This document shows positions 34,036 to 43,393 of a DNA stretch of 64,000 nt, piece by piece. A program made the position numbers and the translations under genes. The stretch is from positions 124,001 through 188,000 of the forward strand of contig NZ_WIXI01000042.1 in NCBI RefSeq assembly GCF_009617585.1, read 5' to 3'. Positions within the stretch are counted from its first letter, which is position 1. Each line of letters starts with the position of its first letter. The stretch comes from Endobacterium cereale. GTDB taxonomy: Bacteria > Pseudomonadota > Alphaproteobacteria > Rhizobiales > Rhizobiaceae. The notes beneath the pieces were generated by a model. The model was not told where the DNA came from and searched no databases. It saw only the letters and a list, made by a program, of their open reading frames with translations.

Positions 34036-34054
34036 ATGAAATCATTTGGTCATG

Positions 34055-35359
34055 TCAGACGCGGTAATAGCGGTTGGCCCGGCGTTCGGCCTCCTTCATG
34101 GCGTCTTCCGGCGAACGCTGGCCGGTGACGGCGGCGGCGAACATGTCGACCAGAACGTAATCGGCCATGGTGGCGGCCGATGCATAACCGAGCGGGCCGG
34201 CATACCCGTTCGGGCGCAGCGTTTCCGATGCGCGCGAGTAGGGCGCGTGAATCGGATCGGCGGTCCAGATCGGGTTTTTCGCGAAGGATTTGAGCGCCTG
34301 GCAGCAATAGGCGCTGGAGCCGGTCAGCCACGCATTCATCTGGTCGGCTTCCATCATGAACTTGATATAGGCCTTGGCAGCTTCCGGGTATTTCGTGTGC
34401 TTGAACAGCAGCAGCGAACTGGTCTGGTGCAATTCCACGCTCTTGCCGACCGGGCCGATCGGAAAATTCGTGGTGCGGATATCGGCGGCGATTTCCGCCA
34501 GTTTCGGATCGCCCTTGGCGGTGTAATAGACAGACACGCCATTGGCGATCAGCGACACCTGACCGGCGAGGAAGGCGCGGTTGTTATTGACGTCCTGCCA
34601 GCTTTCCGTGCCGGGAATGAAGGTGGCGTAAAGCTCCTTGGCATAATTGATCGCCGCCAGTGTTTCCGGGCTGTTGATCGTCACCTTGCCTTCGGCATCG
34701 ACCATCTGTGCGCCGTGGCTCCACAAAAGCCAATGGGCATAGTTGTTGCCGTCGCCGACGGCCTTGCCATGCGGGAAGCCGGCGGGCGTGCCCTTGGCCT
34801 TCATCGCCTTGCACAGTTCGAGGAAACCGGCTGTATCCTTTGGGAACTCGTTGAAACCGGCGGCCTTGACGTGGCTGTCGCGGTAGACGACGGCATTGCC
34901 GATGGCGGCAAGCGGCATGGCGATGAACTGGTCGCCTCGGGCGGCGTAACCACGCATGCCGTCATACCAGCCGCCATATTTGCCGCCGAGATAGTTGGCG
35001 AGTTCGGTGAGATCCACCAGCTTGTCGGGATACTGGTGGGCGTCGTCGAACCAGCACATCACGAGGTCGGGACCGGACCCGACATTGGCGGCAACCGCTG
35101 CCTTGGGGCGAATATCCTCCCAGCTTTCCTTGTCGACCCGGACTTCTACGCCGGTCGCCTCGGTGAATTTTTTTGTGTTGGCAAGCCAGGCCTCTTCGTC
35201 ACCCTTCACAAACGGCGTCCAGCGCAGAAGCCTCAGGCTTGCGCCGCTTTCCGGTTTGTAGGCCGGTTCGACCTGCGCGAAAGTCGGGCGGATGCCGAGG
35301 CCCGCGACGCCGGCGGTGGCAGCGGTTACTGCGAGAAAGTCACGTCTTCTGATCGTCAT
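34055..35359 (-). CDS. CUT1 extracellular solute-binding protein, Tat-exported
   Basis: Periplasmic receptor of 434 aa with a twin-arginine signal (TIRRRDFLAVTAATAGVAGL) cleaved near FAQ-VEP. The mature protein has the family-1 pattern: LRLLRWTPFVKGDEEAWLANTKKFTEATGVEVRV, DLVMCWFDDAHQYPDKLVDLTELANYLG and AIGNAVVYRDSHVKAAGFNEFP. ATG 35359 is fixed by GAGGAGGAATATC before it. The frame upstream of this is not protein-like. In context it should bind a C4 sugar acid or a conjugate containing one, an unusual ligand for a CUT1-type receptor. Confidence 0.92.
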   Translation of the reverse strand: MTIRRRDFLAVTAATAGVAGLGIRPTFAQVEPAYKPESGASLRLLRWTPFVKGDEEAWLANTKKFTEATGVEVRVDKESWEDIRPKAAVAANVGSGPDLVMCWFDDAHQYPDKLVDLTELANYLGGKYGGWYDGMRGYAARGDQFIAMPLAAIGNAVVYRDSHVKAAGFNEFPKDTAGFLELCKAMKAKGTPAGFPHGKAVGDGNNYAHWLLWSHGAQMVDAEGKVTINSPETLAAINYAKELYATFIPGTESWQDVNNNRAFLAGQVSLIANGVSVYYTAKGDPKLAEIAADIRTTNFPIGPVGKSVELHQTSSLLLFKHTKYPEAAKAYIKFMMEADQMNAWLTGSSAYCCQALKSFAKNPIWTADPIHAPYSRASETLRPNGYAGPLGYASAATMADYVLVDMFAAAVTGQRSPEDAMKEAERRANRYYRV

Positions 35360-35523
35360 GATATTCCTCCTCCAAAATGCGGGAAAGGTTTCCCCGGCAT
35401 TCACACCCCGCTTGGTGAATGGCGGTCCTTGCATTCTCGTCATTGTAAGTTCATGCGGAATGCGCCGACGGGGATGGTGAAACGGGAAGGCTCCTCCTCC
35501 TGCCCGTTGCCATCCTCGCGGTA

Positions 35524-36591
35524 TCAGTCGGTCAATCGCCTGCCGGTTTCGACATCGAAAAGATGCACATGGGCAGCATCGATCGAGACGTTCAGCGTTT
35601 CGCCCGGACGCGCGTTGATCCGTTCGCGGAACACGCAATTGGCATCGCTGCCGCCAAGGCGGACGATGAGATGTGTTTCGTAACCGGTCGGTTCGATCAC
35701 CACGATCTCGACCGGCATGCCGCCCGCATCGAGCGTGATGTATTCGGGGCGAAGACCGTAAACGAGGTCACAGCCAACCGCTTCCGCCGGGGCATTGGCA
35801 ACGGGCAGAACGGTGCCGTCCGTGGCGATGAAACGGTTGCGGTCCTGCGGATCAAGCTTGCCCTTGATCATGTTCATCGAAGGCGAGCCGATAAAACCGG
35901 CGACGAACAGATTGGCCGGCCGATCGTAAAGCTCCAGCGGGCTGCCGATCTGCTCGACCACGCCGTCATGCATGACGACGATCTTGTCGGCCATGGTCAT
36001 CGCCTCGATCTGGTCGTGCGTGACATAGACGGTGGTGGTTTTCAGCCGCTGATGCAGTTCCTTGATCTCGGCACGCATGGCAACGCGCAGCTTGGCGTCG
36101 AGGTTGGAGAGCGGCTCGTCGAACAGGAACACTTTTGGATCGCGCACGATGGCGCGGCCCATGGCGACACGCTGGCGCTGGCCACCGGAAAGCTGGCGCG
36201 GATACCGTTCGAGCAGCTTGTCGAGACCGAGAATGCCAGCGGCATATTTGACGCGTTTGTCGGCTTCTTCCTTCGGCGCCTTGTTGAGCATTAGCGAGAA
36301 CGCCATGTTCTGCTCAACCGTCATATGCGGATAAAGCGCATAATTCTGGAACACCATGGCAATATCGCGTTCCTTCGGCGGCAGCGTATTGACCACCTTG
36401 CCGCCGATGCTGATCTCGCCGCCGGAAATGTTTTCCAGCCCCGCCAGCATGCGCAGCAGCGTCGATTTTCCGCAGCCGGAGGGGCCGACGAGGATGACGA
36501 ACTCGCCATCGGCGATCTCGATGTCCACACCCTTGATGACCGGAAATGCGCCGAACGATTTTCGAACATCGGTGAATTGAACGTCTGCCAT
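35524..36591 (-). CDS. ABC transporter ATP-binding protein (UgpC/MsmK type), tetronate operon
   Basis: A 355-aa ATPase. Walker [10 protein letters not shown] is near residues 37-45, the signature [14 protein letters not shown] near 135, Walker [13 protein letters not shown] near 155, and a switch His in YVTHDQIEAMTMADKI. A TOBE regulatory region covers about 240-355. It lies 164 bp upstream of the binding-protein gene and 69 bp after the dehydrogenase gene. It is one of three closely related ATPases in the window, each in its own operon. Confidence 0.94.
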   Translation of the reverse strand: MADVQFTDVRKSFGAFPVIKGVDIEIADGEFVILVGPSGCGKSTLLRMLAGLENISGGEISIGGKVVNTLPPKERDIAMVFQNYALYPHMTVEQNMAFSLMLNKAPKEEADKRVKYAAGILGLDKLLERYPRQLSGGQRQRVAMGRAIVRDPKVFLFDEPLSNLDAKLRVAMRAEIKELHQRLKTTTVYVTHDQIEAMTMADKIVVMHDGVVEQIGSPLELYDRPANLFVAGFIGSPSMNMIKGKLDPQDRNRFIATDGTVLPVANAPAEAVGCDLVYGLRPEYITLDAGGMPVEIVVIEPTGYETHLIVRLGGSDANCVFRERINARPGETLNVSIDAAHVHLFDVETGRRLTD

Positions 36592-36660
36592 GGTCCCTCC
36601 CTGGGTATTTTTATGAAGTCCCGTCTTGTCTCTCTGCGTATGCGATTGTCATAGGTATGC

Positions 36661-37431
36661 TTAGCCGCGCCCGACAAAGGGCATCTTTGTCGCCATCACG
36701 GTCATCGTCAGCACATTGGCATCGAGCGGCAGGCTCGCCATATAGGCGACGGCATTGGCGATATGGCTGGCATCGATGGTCGGCTCGACGGCGATCTCGC
36801 CATTGGCCTGCGCCACACCTTTCGCCATTTTCCGCGTCATTTCCGTTGAGGCGTTGCCGATATCGATCTGGCCGCAGGCGATATCGAAATGCCGGCCGTC
36901 GAGCGCCGTGGATTTGGTCAGCCCGGTAATGGCGTGTTTGGTGGCGGTATAGGGCGCCGTGTTCGGGCGCGGCGCCGTGGCCGAGATCGAACCGTTGTTG
37001 ATGATGCGGCCGCCTTGCGGCTGCTGTGCCTTCATCAGTCGAAAAGCCTGCTGGGTGCAGAGAAAAGCGCCGGTGAGGTTGGCGGCAACGATGGCGTTCC
37101 AATCCTCGAAGGACAGTTCCTCCATCGGCACGTTGGGCACATTGATGCCGGCATTGTTCACCAGCAGATCGAGCCGGCCATATTGTTCGGAGATCCTGTC
37201 GAACAGCGTGCGCACCGAAACGGGATCGCCGACATCGGCGGAAACAGCCAGAAACTCGGCTCCGGTTTCACTCGCCAGTTCCGAAGCGGCAGATTTCAAC
37301 ACGTCCTCACGGCGACCGGAAATCACCACCTTGTAACCGGCACTTCCGAGCGCATTGGCAATAGCCCGCCCGACACCGGTGCCGCCACCCGTGACCAATG
37401 CGATCTGTCCGCTGTTATCCGTCTGCGTCAT
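36661..37431 (-). CDS. SDR-family NAD(P)-dependent oxidoreductase
   Basis: A classical short-chain dehydrogenase of 256 aa. The cofactor motif is [12 protein letters not shown] (residues 15-26), NNAG is near 91, the catalytic Ser is in SISA, and the Y-x-x-x-K motif is YTATK near 160. Arg rather than Asp after the second strand (ISGRRED) hints at NADP. ATG 37431 overlaps the denD stop by 4 bp, so it belongs to the tetronate pathway operon. It may oxidise an alternative C4 or C5 acid or lactone. The exact substrate is not visible. Confidence 0.9.
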   Translation of the reverse strand: MTQTDNSGQIALVTGGGTGVGRAIANALGSAGYKVVISGRREDVLKSAASELASETGAEFLAVSADVGDPVSVRTLFDRISEQYGRLDLLVNNAGINVPNVPMEELSFEDWNAIVAANLTGAFLCTQQAFRLMKAQQPQGGRIINNGSISATAPRPNTAPYTATKHAITGLTKSTALDGRHFDIACGQIDIGNASTEMTRKMAKGVAQANGEIAVEPTIDASHIANAVAYMASLPLDANVLTMTVMATKMPFVGRG

Positions 37432-38414
37432 GCAATTTTACCTTCCAACTCGTCCTCGATATGCGCCTGTATTATCTCTTCGAAATTCGTTTCCGCCTTG
37501 AAACCCAGCGCCAAAGCCCGTTGCGCATCGAACTGCGTTGCCCAGCCGGCCACGATCCGTTCGATCACCGGGTCCGGTTCACGGCGGATCAGCGCCACGG
37601 CCCTGTCGCCGGCAACGCGTCGCAGCGCCTCGATCTCGTCGGCAACGAGGGCAGAGAGGCCCGGCATGGTAAGGTTTCTGCGCGGTCCGATCTTTTGGGT
37701 GTCGATCGTTGCCGCATGTACGAAAAAGCCGACGGCAGAACGCGGGCTGGCAAACCAGTGGCGCACCTGATCGCTGACCGGCAAGATCGCCGGCTGGCCG
37801 ACCAGCGGCTCACGCAGAATGTTGGAAAAGAAACCCGACGCTGCCTTGTTCGGCGCTCCCGGTCGCACGCAAATGGTCGGCAGGCGGATGCCGAGGCCGT
37901 CAAAAATGCCGCGGCGGGAATAATCGGCGAGCAGCAGTTCGGCGATGGCCTTCTGCGTGCCGTAGCTGGTGAGCGGCGTGGTGAAAAAATCGTCAGGGAT
38001 GATATCGGGGAAAGGCGTGCCGAAAACGGCGATCGACGAGGCGAACAGGACGCGCGGAACGTAGCGGTCCTTCAGGCCTTCATGGCGGATGGTTTCGAAC
38101 AGAGCGCGTGTGCCGTCGAGATTAACCGAATAACCCTTGTCGAAATCGGCTTCCGCCTCGCCCGAAACGATGGCGGCAAGATGAAAGATAAGGTCGGGCC
38201 GCGTTGCGATCAGTTTTGGCGCAACGGTCGCATCGGCCAGATCCGCCGTCTGCGCGGTGGTGATCGATTGCAGCGCTGCCGGTACAGTCGGCTGAAAGGC
38301 ATCCACCAGTGTCAGCCGGGTGATCTCTCCACCCAGAATGTGCGGGCTCGATGCAATCCGGTCGGTGAGCTTGCGACCTACCATGCCTGCCGCGCCCAAA
38401 ATCATCACATGCAT
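37428..38414 (-). CDS. denD: D-erythronate dehydrogenase-like NAD-dependent epimerase/dehydratase-fold enzyme
   Basis: An extended SDR of 328 aa with an N-terminal Rossmann motif [12 protein letters not shown] (G-x-x-G-x-x-G), SSIAVFG and the catalytic Y-x-x-x-K as YGTQK. Whole-length similarity to DenD (NAD-dependent oxidation of D-erythronate to 2-oxo-tetronate) is clear, including [32 protein letters not shown]. It is followed by a 4-bp overlap with the SDR gene and preceded by the isomerase that would act on its product. That neighbourhood is the basis for the specific name. Confidence 0.85.
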   Translation of the reverse strand: MHVMILGAAGMVGRKLTDRIASSPHILGGEITRLTLVDAFQPTVPAALQSITTAQTADLADATVAPKLIATRPDLIFHLAAIVSGEAEADFDKGYSVNLDGTRALFETIRHEGLKDRYVPRVLFASSIAVFGTPFPDIIPDDFFTTPLTSYGTQKAIAELLLADYSRRGIFDGLGIRLPTICVRPGAPNKAASGFFSNILREPLVGQPAILPVSDQVRHWFASPRSAVGFFVHAATIDTQKIGPRRNLTMPGLSALVADEIEALRRVAGDRAVALIRREPDPVIERIVAGWATQFDAQRALALGFKAETNFEEIIQAHIEDELEGKIA

Positions 38415-38493
38415 TCCGGCTTCTCCTCCCAGTGTTGCCGTGGATGTTATTTCTTCGGCGGCTCGCTCCTCACTTCGAACCGCTAAACGTCAC

Positions 38494-39300
38494 TCAGACA
38501 TATAAAATGCTCTCCGCAGTCTTCATCCGTTGTGTCTCCCGGCATGTCTTCAGCCAGCCCAGCCCGGCTTCGGTGGATATCGCCGGCCGGTATTCGGCAC
38601 CGATTGGGCGGTCATAGCCAATCGCATCGAGATGGCCGAGAATGTGGCCGTAATCCACTTCGCCATGATCCGGTTCACGGCGATCCGGCACGGCGGCGAT
38701 CTGGATATGGCCGATCACCTCCATGGCAGCCTGCAATCTACGCGTCAGATCACCTTGCATGATCTGCACATGGTAGCAATCGAACATAAGTCTGACATTG
38801 GTGGCGCCGACGGCGGCGATGATGTCGAGCGCCTGGTCGGTCGTGTGCAGGAAATAGCCTGGCGCATCGCGGCTGTTCAGCGGCTCGATCAGGATTCCGA
38901 TGCCTGCTTCTGCAGCCTTTTTTGCCGCATAACGCAGGTTGTCAATGAACGTGTTGCGAGCTTCCTCACCAGCAGCCTTGCCGGCCATGACATGCACATT
39001 GCGCGTAGCCGTTCTGGCAGCGTAGTCGATTGCCTTGTCGATCGCCTCGACGGCCTCTTGCCGACGATCTGGAAGCGCAGACAGCCCGTTGTCGCCGGCC
39101 TGCGGGTTGCCACGGCTGGTGTTGAGACCGAGCATGGCAAGGCCGGTCTCGTCGAGCGCGCGCCGCGTTTCTTCCGGTGGTGTATCGTAAGGCCAATGGC
39201 ATTCCACCGCGTCGAAGCCGGCCGCACTGGCAGCACGGATGGCATCGGGCAGCGAAAGCTCCTGCCAGAGAAAACCGAGATTTGCGGAAAAGCGAGCCAT
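38494..39300 (-). CDS. otnI: 2-oxo-tetronate isomerase (hydroxypyruvate isomerase family)
   Basis: A 268-aa xylose-isomerase-like TIM barrel. Key segments are MARFSANLGFLWQELSLPDA, AGFDAVECHWPYDTP, VHVMAGKAAGEEA, EPLNSRDAPGYF, FDCYHVQIMQGDLTRRL and HIQIAAVPDRREPDHGEVDY, with metal-binding Glu and His residues in place. OtnI converts 2-oxo- to 3-oxo-tetronate, the step needed after DenD. ATG 39300 is chosen over an in-frame ATG 21 bp upstream because it begins the family consensus and sits 1 bp from the otnC stop. Confidence 0.88.
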   Translation of the reverse strand: MARFSANLGFLWQELSLPDAIRAASAAGFDAVECHWPYDTPPEETRRALDETGLAMLGLNTSRGNPQAGDNGLSALPDRRQEAVEAIDKAIDYAARTATRNVHVMAGKAAGEEARNTFIDNLRYAAKKAAEAGIGILIEPLNSRDAPGYFLHTTDQALDIIAAVGATNVRLMFDCYHVQIMQGDLTRRLQAAMEVIGHIQIAAVPDRREPDHGEVDYGHILGHLDAIGYDRPIGAEYRPAISTEAGLGWLKTCRETQRMKTAESILYV

Positions 39301-39301
39301 A

Positions 39302-39952
39302 TCAATCCCACTCCACATCATAGGTTTTCACGAGATCAGCGATTTGCGCATCGCTCAGAAGTTTCGGGTTGGCCCCGCGCGTGAGCATGGCGAGTTTGGC
39401 CGTCTCCTCCAGTTCCTCGATGGCATAAACGGCTGCTTCCAGTTCCTTTGCAGCCACAACAGGCCCGTGGGCCGCCAGCATCACGGCCGAGCGTTTGCCG
39501 GCAAGGCCGCGTATGGCGTCGCCCATGGCCGGATCGCCGGGCATGAAATAGGGCAACAGTTTCACCTTGCCGAGCTTCATCACCGAATAGGCAGTGAGCG
39601 GCGGCAGCATGTTGTCGGGATCGACCTCGGACAACAGCGACAACGCCACCGAATGGCAGGAATGCAGATGTACTACCGCGCCCGTCTTTTGCGGCCGCGT
39701 TTCGTAAAAGGCGGCGTGAAGCGGCATTTCCTTTGTGGGCTTGTCGCCATCCGTCAGCTTTCCATCGGCAGAGAATAACGAAAGACGCGATGGATCAAGC
39801 CGGCCGAAGGAACTGCCGGTCGGCGTCACCAGAAGGCGACCGTCGCTTAGTCGGGCGGAAATATTTCCGGATGCGCCTGCCGTCAGGCCGCGGTCGTAAA
39901 GAGACTTGGCCATCAGGCAGATATCGTCGCGCAGTCTTGCCTCTTCGCTCAT
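39302..39952 (-). CDS. otnC: 3-oxo-tetronate 4-phosphate decarboxylase (class II aldolase family)
   Basis: A 216-aa zinc-dependent class II aldolase/adducin-domain protein. TAGASGNISARL and TPTGSSFGRLDP mark the substrate loop. The zinc His motif is HLHSCHSVAL with a later HGPVVAAKELEAAV. OtnC decarboxylates 3-oxo-tetronate 4-phosphate to dihydroxyacetone phosphate. ATG 39952 overlaps the kinase stop by 4 bp, so kinase and decarboxylase are made together. Confidence 0.88.
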   Translation of the reverse strand: MSEEARLRDDICLMAKSLYDRGLTAGASGNISARLSDGRLLVTPTGSSFGRLDPSRLSLFSADGKLTDGDKPTKEMPLHAAFYETRPQKTGAVVHLHSCHSVALSLLSEVDPDNMLPPLTAYSVMKLGKVKLLPYFMPGDPAMGDAIRGLAGKRSAVMLAAHGPVVAAKELEAAVYAIEELEETAKLAMLTRGANPKLLSDAQIADLVKTYDVEWD

Positions 39953-41232
39953 GCCGCCTCCAATGTGGTGAAGGCATCATCGAAGAAAGTCTTTTCGCCG
40001 AAATTACCGGATTTCAGCGCCAGCGCGATCCGTTCTCCCTGAACCGTCGTATAGGTCCACGGCACACCCGGAGCAATTTCACGGCCGATCTGCAGTCGCG
40101 AGATGCCGAGCGCCTCGGTCACGGCGCCGGATGTTTCGCCACCGGCAATCACAAAACGCCGTATGCCGAGCGAAAATGCTTCGTCGGCGAGTTCCGCGAG
40201 TGCCTGTTCGACAACCAGCCCAGCTTTTTCCGAGCCCAAAACCTCCTGGGCGTGACGCACTTCGTCCGGTTCGGCGGTGGCGTAAATCAGCTTTGCCTGA
40301 TCGACCGGCTGCCGCCGCAGCCAGTTGCGGGCGGCCTCGGTGCCTTCATTGGCAATCGCAACCGGATCCAGCCGCAGGCTGGCAGCTTTGGCACTGTAAT
40401 GGGTGACCTGGCTGCGGGTCATGGCAGAACAGCTACCGGACAGCACCAGTTGTCCGGGACCAATCTCATCCTTCAGCAAGGTTTGCCGGTTTTGCTCAGG
40501 CGCCGCCATAAGGCCGTGTTTGACGTAGAGGTTTGGCAATTGCCCCGCGATTGCGCTGCCACCGGTCACGAGCGGCATGGTCATCACGGCCGCGGCAATG
40601 GTGGCGAGATCGTTGTCGCTAAGCGTATCGATTATGACGTGCGCAACGCCATCGACAGCAAGTTTCTCCAGCTCCCGCGTCACAGAACCGGCTCCTTGCA
40701 AAACCGTGTTGCGGTCGATCACACCGGTTTTGCCGCGCACTTGCGGTTGAAGAAGGCGAACAAGATCGGACTGGCGCATAGGCGTCAGCGGATGGTCCTT
40801 CATCGGACTTTCGGAAAGCAATTGCCGGCCGACGAACAGATGGCCCATATAGACGCTGCGACCGTTCTGCGGGAACGCCGGGCAGTAGATCGTCTGCTGC
40901 GCCCCAAGCTTTTCCATCAGCATCTCGGCGACCGGACCGATATTGCCTTTCTCCGTGCTGTCGAAGGTGGAGCAATATTTCCAGAAGATTTTCTTGGCAC
41001 CTGCGTCCTGCAGCCAGGTCAGGGCATGGTTTGCCTGCTCGATTGCATTTTCGGCAACTAGATTGCGGATTTTAAGCGCAATCACTTCAAATGCGGCGGC
41101 ATCTGTTGCAGGCTCGCCGGCATCCGGGACGCCGATGCGCAACGACACCGGAAAACCACTGCGCGCCAAAAGGGCGGCAAGGTCGGTGGCGCCAGTAAAA
41201 TCGTCAGCGATGCAGCCGAGCACGATGGCCAT
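39949..41232 (-). CDS. otnK: 3-oxo-tetronate kinase (DUF1537 family)
   Basis: A four-carbon acid sugar kinase of 427 aa, typical length. The N-terminal DUF1537_N motif is IADDFTGATDLAALLARSGF. The FWKYCSTFDSTEKGNIGP phrase is the conserved nucleotide/substrate segment, and the C-terminal nucleotide-binding domain has VIAGGETSGAVTEALG. The N-terminal domain with KYCSTFDST is the OtnK type. The related apionate-pathway kinase OiaK is an alternative, since the two differ mainly in specificity. It sits 3 bp after the dehydrogenase gene. Confidence 0.9.
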   Translation of the reverse strand: MAIVLGCIADDFTGATDLAALLARSGFPVSLRIGVPDAGEPATDAAAFEVIALKIRNLVAENAIEQANHALTWLQDAGAKKIFWKYCSTFDSTEKGNIGPVAEMLMEKLGAQQTIYCPAFPQNGRSVYMGHLFVGRQLLSESPMKDHPLTPMRQSDLVRLLQPQVRGKTGVIDRNTVLQGAGSVTRELEKLAVDGVAHVIIDTLSDNDLATIAAAVMTMPLVTGGSAIAGQLPNLYVKHGLMAAPEQNRQTLLKDEIGPGQLVLSGSCSAMTRSQVTHYSAKAASLRLDPVAIANEGTEAARNWLRRQPVDQAKLIYATAEPDEVRHAQEVLGSEKAGLVVEQALAELADEAFSLGIRRFVIAGGETSGAVTEALGISRLQIGREIAPGVPWTYTTVQGERIALALKSGNFGEKTFFDDAFTTLEAA

Positions 41233-41235
41233 CCG

Positions 41236-42144
41236 TCAGCCTTTCATGCCGGGCAGCGTGGTGCCGCTTCTAAAGGCGAGGATTTTTGCGACGGCGGCGT
41301 CGTCCTCCAAACCCAGCCCCTGATTCGAAGCATCGGCAAACAGGCTGAGTGCCAAGCTTGCAAGCGGCGTCACCGCCCCGCTTTTCTGCGCTTCCGAGGT
41401 GACGATACCGAGGTCCTTGACGAAAATGTTGACCGTCGATCGCGGCGTATAATCACCCGATACGATGTGCTCGCCGCGATTTTCGAACATCCATGAAGAA
41501 CCGGCAGAGACGCGCAGAACGTCATAGACGGTTTGCAGATCCATGCCGGCACTGGCAGCCAGCGTCATCGCTTCGGCGGCAGCGGCAATATGAACACCGG
41601 CCAGCAGCTGATTGATCATCTTGATCTGCGAACCGGGACCAACTTCATCACCCAGGTGAAAAATCTTGGCCGACACGGCGTCGAGTGCGGATGCGGCAGC
41701 ATCGAATGCCGCAGCCCTGCCGGAAGCCATGACTGTGATCTCGCCCGACAGCGCCTTCAGGTGGCCGCCCGATACGGGCGCATCGATCACCTGCATATTG
41801 GCGGCTTCGAGTTTGCCGGCGATGGATACGGCGTCACTGGGCGCCATGGTGGTGCAGAGCAGAAAAACGGTTCCGGCTTGAGCGGTTTCGAGAGCGCCAT
41901 TCGAACCGAACAGGACGTCTTCCACCTGTAGGGCATTCACCACATAGACGAAGACGATTTGTGCCGTGGTGCAGGCTTCGGCGGGCGTCGCGAAACCATG
42001 CCCGCCTTCATCGGCAAATCGATCACGCACATCGGCACGGACGTCACATCCATGTACGGTGAAACCGGCTTTCAATAACGATAAGGCAGCACCCCAGCCC
42101 ATCGATCCAAGACCGATGACCGCGACATTCTTGAAGTCCTGCAC
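41236..42144 (-). CDS. ltnD: L-threonate dehydrogenase-like beta-hydroxyacid dehydrogenase
   Basis: A 302-aa enzyme of the 3-hydroxyisobutyrate dehydrogenase superfamily. The NAD-binding motif is VAVIGLGSMGWGAALSLL near the N-terminus. The substrate loop is DAPVSGGHLKALSGEITVMASG, and the catalytic Lys is in GSQIKMINQLLAGVHIAAAAEAM. LtnD oxidises L-threonate to 2-oxo-tetronate or the 3-oxo isomer. I chose the GTG at 42144, preceded by GGGGAGGAAAC, over an upstream ATG at 42210. The latter would place the start inside the promoter and operator. It is the first gene of the ten-gene operon. Confidence 0.87.
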   Translation of the reverse strand: MQDFKNVAVIGLGSMGWGAALSLLKAGFTVHGCDVRADVRDRFADEGGHGFATPAEACTTAQIVFVYVVNALQVEDVLFGSNGALETAQAGTVFLLCTTMAPSDAVSIAGKLEAANMQVIDAPVSGGHLKALSGEITVMASGRAAAFDAAASALDAVSAKIFHLGDEVGPGSQIKMINQLLAGVHIAAAAEAMTLAASAGMDLQTVYDVLRVSAGSSWMFENRGEHIVSGDYTPRSTVNIFVKDLGIVTSEAQKSGAVTPLASLALSLFADASNQGLGLEDDAAVAKILAFRSGTTLPGMKG

Positions 42145-42190
42145 GGCGTTTCCTCCCCAGGTGCCACACAAGTTGCGATGCCGTGATAAC

Positions 42191-42235
42191 GGTACCGGTA
42201 TCGATAACATGGGCGATTTTTTTGGATATTGTCAA
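42191..42235 (-). promoter_or_regulatory. promoter and LacI-type operator of the tetronate operon
   Basis: On the minus strand TTGACA (42235-42230) is a perfect -35. Downstream, where the -10 should lie, a near-palindrome GGTACCGGTATC (42191-42202, centre CCGG, one mismatch from GATACCGGTATC) overlaps it. CG-centred palindromes of this kind are typical LacI-family operators. Repression by the divergent LacI protein is the obvious reading. Confidence 0.6.
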
Positions 42236-42284
42236 TAGGAGGCAGTTTTCCTTCGATCGCAAACGTCCTATGACTGTGGTTGCG

Positions 42285-42294
42285 CCGGTATCGA
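42285..42294. promoter_or_regulatory. second CCGGTATCGA half-operator before lacI
   Basis: The decamer CCGGTATCGA at 42285-42294 repeats exactly the one at 42195-42204, 90 bp away. It lies 32 bp before the lacI start, so the LacI protein could repress its own gene and loop the two sites together. Confidence 0.45.
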
Positions 42295-42326
42295 ATGCTC
42301 CGGGTGCGGGAGGGAATTGATCGTCG

Positions 42327-43346
42327 ATGCGCAGGTCCACCCTGGAGGAAGTCGCTGCTTTGGCGGGCGTCAGCAAAATGACAGCTTCACGGGCGCTGCG
42401 CGGTTCTTCCGACGTGGCAGAAGAGACGCGCAGACGCGTCCAGCAGGCCGCGGAGCGGCTAAGTTATGTCGGCAACCGTCTGGCACTTTCTCTCTCTTCG
42501 CAACGCACAAATCTCGTGGCTGTTGTTGTGCCCAGCATGTCCAATACCGTGTTCCCCGAAGTGCTTTCCGGCATCACGACCGGGCTTGCCGGAACGGGAA
42601 TGCAGGCGGTGTTCGGCATTTCCGATTATGACGAGGTCAAGGAACGCGAGATCATTCGCGACATGTTGTCCTGGCAGCCCTCGGCGATCATCGTCACAGG
42701 GCTCGACCAGCCGCACGATACGGTGCGCATGCTGAAAAGTGCCGGCATTCCGGTCATTCAGGTCATGGATCTCGACGGTACGCCGATCGATTTCAACGTC
42801 GGTCTCTCGCATGGCGATGCAGGTCGCGACATGGCCGTGGCGCTGCTGGCGGCGGGACGGAAAAAGATCGCCTATGTCGGCAGCGCGCTCGACAAGGATT
42901 TGCGGGCAGGAAAACGCAAGGCGGCATTCCAGCGTGTTTTGGCGGCGCAGAGCCTGTCCTTTGTGTCGGAGCAGCTGGATGATGGTTTTTCCTCGATTGC
43001 ACTCGGAAAACGGCTGACGGCGCACATGTTGGCGGCGAAACCCGAGATAGACTGCATCTATTATTCCAACGACGATATGGCGGCCGGGGGCCTGTTTGCC
43101 TGCATGGAGGCAGGTATCATCGTCCCGTCGCAGATCGTGCTCGCCGGCTTTAATGGTCTGGATCTTACGGACAGCCTGCCGGCGCCAATCGCCACCAGCA
43201 AATCGCCGCGCAGGGCGATGGGCGAAGCGGCGGCAAGGTTGATCACCGATGCCATGAAAGATGGCGAAAAAAGCTCCGGCGAAGCAGGCCCGAAAACGAT
43301 TGTCTTCAAACCACCGATCACCGGGCTGAAACAGGGCTGGACATGA
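42327..43346 (+). CDS. LacI-family transcriptional regulator (GntR-like)
   Basis: A 339-aa repressor. The helix-turn-helix and hinge helix are at residues 1-60 (STLEEVAALAGVSKMTASRAL, then RRRVQQAAERLSYVGN). A periplasmic-binding-protein-like effector domain follows (VAVVVPSMSNTVFPEVLSGI to the end). Its family neighbours include GntR, which senses gluconate, so a sugar-acid effector is reasonable. It is divergent from ltnD by 182 bp containing two matching operator boxes. Two catabolic genes follow it on the same strand. Confidence 0.93.
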   Translation: MRRSTLEEVAALAGVSKMTASRALRGSSDVAEETRRRVQQAAERLSYVGNRLALSLSSQRTNLVAVVVPSMSNTVFPEVLSGITTGLAGTGMQAVFGISDYDEVKEREIIRDMLSWQPSAIIVTGLDQPHDTVRMLKSAGIPVIQVMDLDGTPIDFNVGLSHGDAGRDMAVALLAAGRKKIAYVGSALDKDLRAGKRKAAFQRVLAAQSLSFVSEQLDDGFSSIALGKRLTAHMLAAKPEIDCIYYSNDDMAAGGLFACMEAGIIVPSQIVLAGFNGLDLTDSLPAPIATSKSPRRAMGEAAARLITDAMKDGEKSSGEAGPKTIVFKPPITGLKQGWT

Positions 43347-43393
43347 CAAGAGCGAGCGGATCGCAGCAATTCTAGGAGGCATGTGGGAGCGAC

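Noticed and set aside
34046-35683. Long plus-strand open frame of 545 codons
   Set aside because: It is the exact antisense of the Tat-exported binding-protein gene; the minus-strand protein has a signal, family motifs and a ribosome-binding site, while this one has His/Arg/Gly-biased composition typical of GC-rich shadows.
39733-41061. Plus-strand open frame of 442 codons
   Set aside because: Antisense to otnC and otnK, which are well conserved; no family resemblance in the plus frame.
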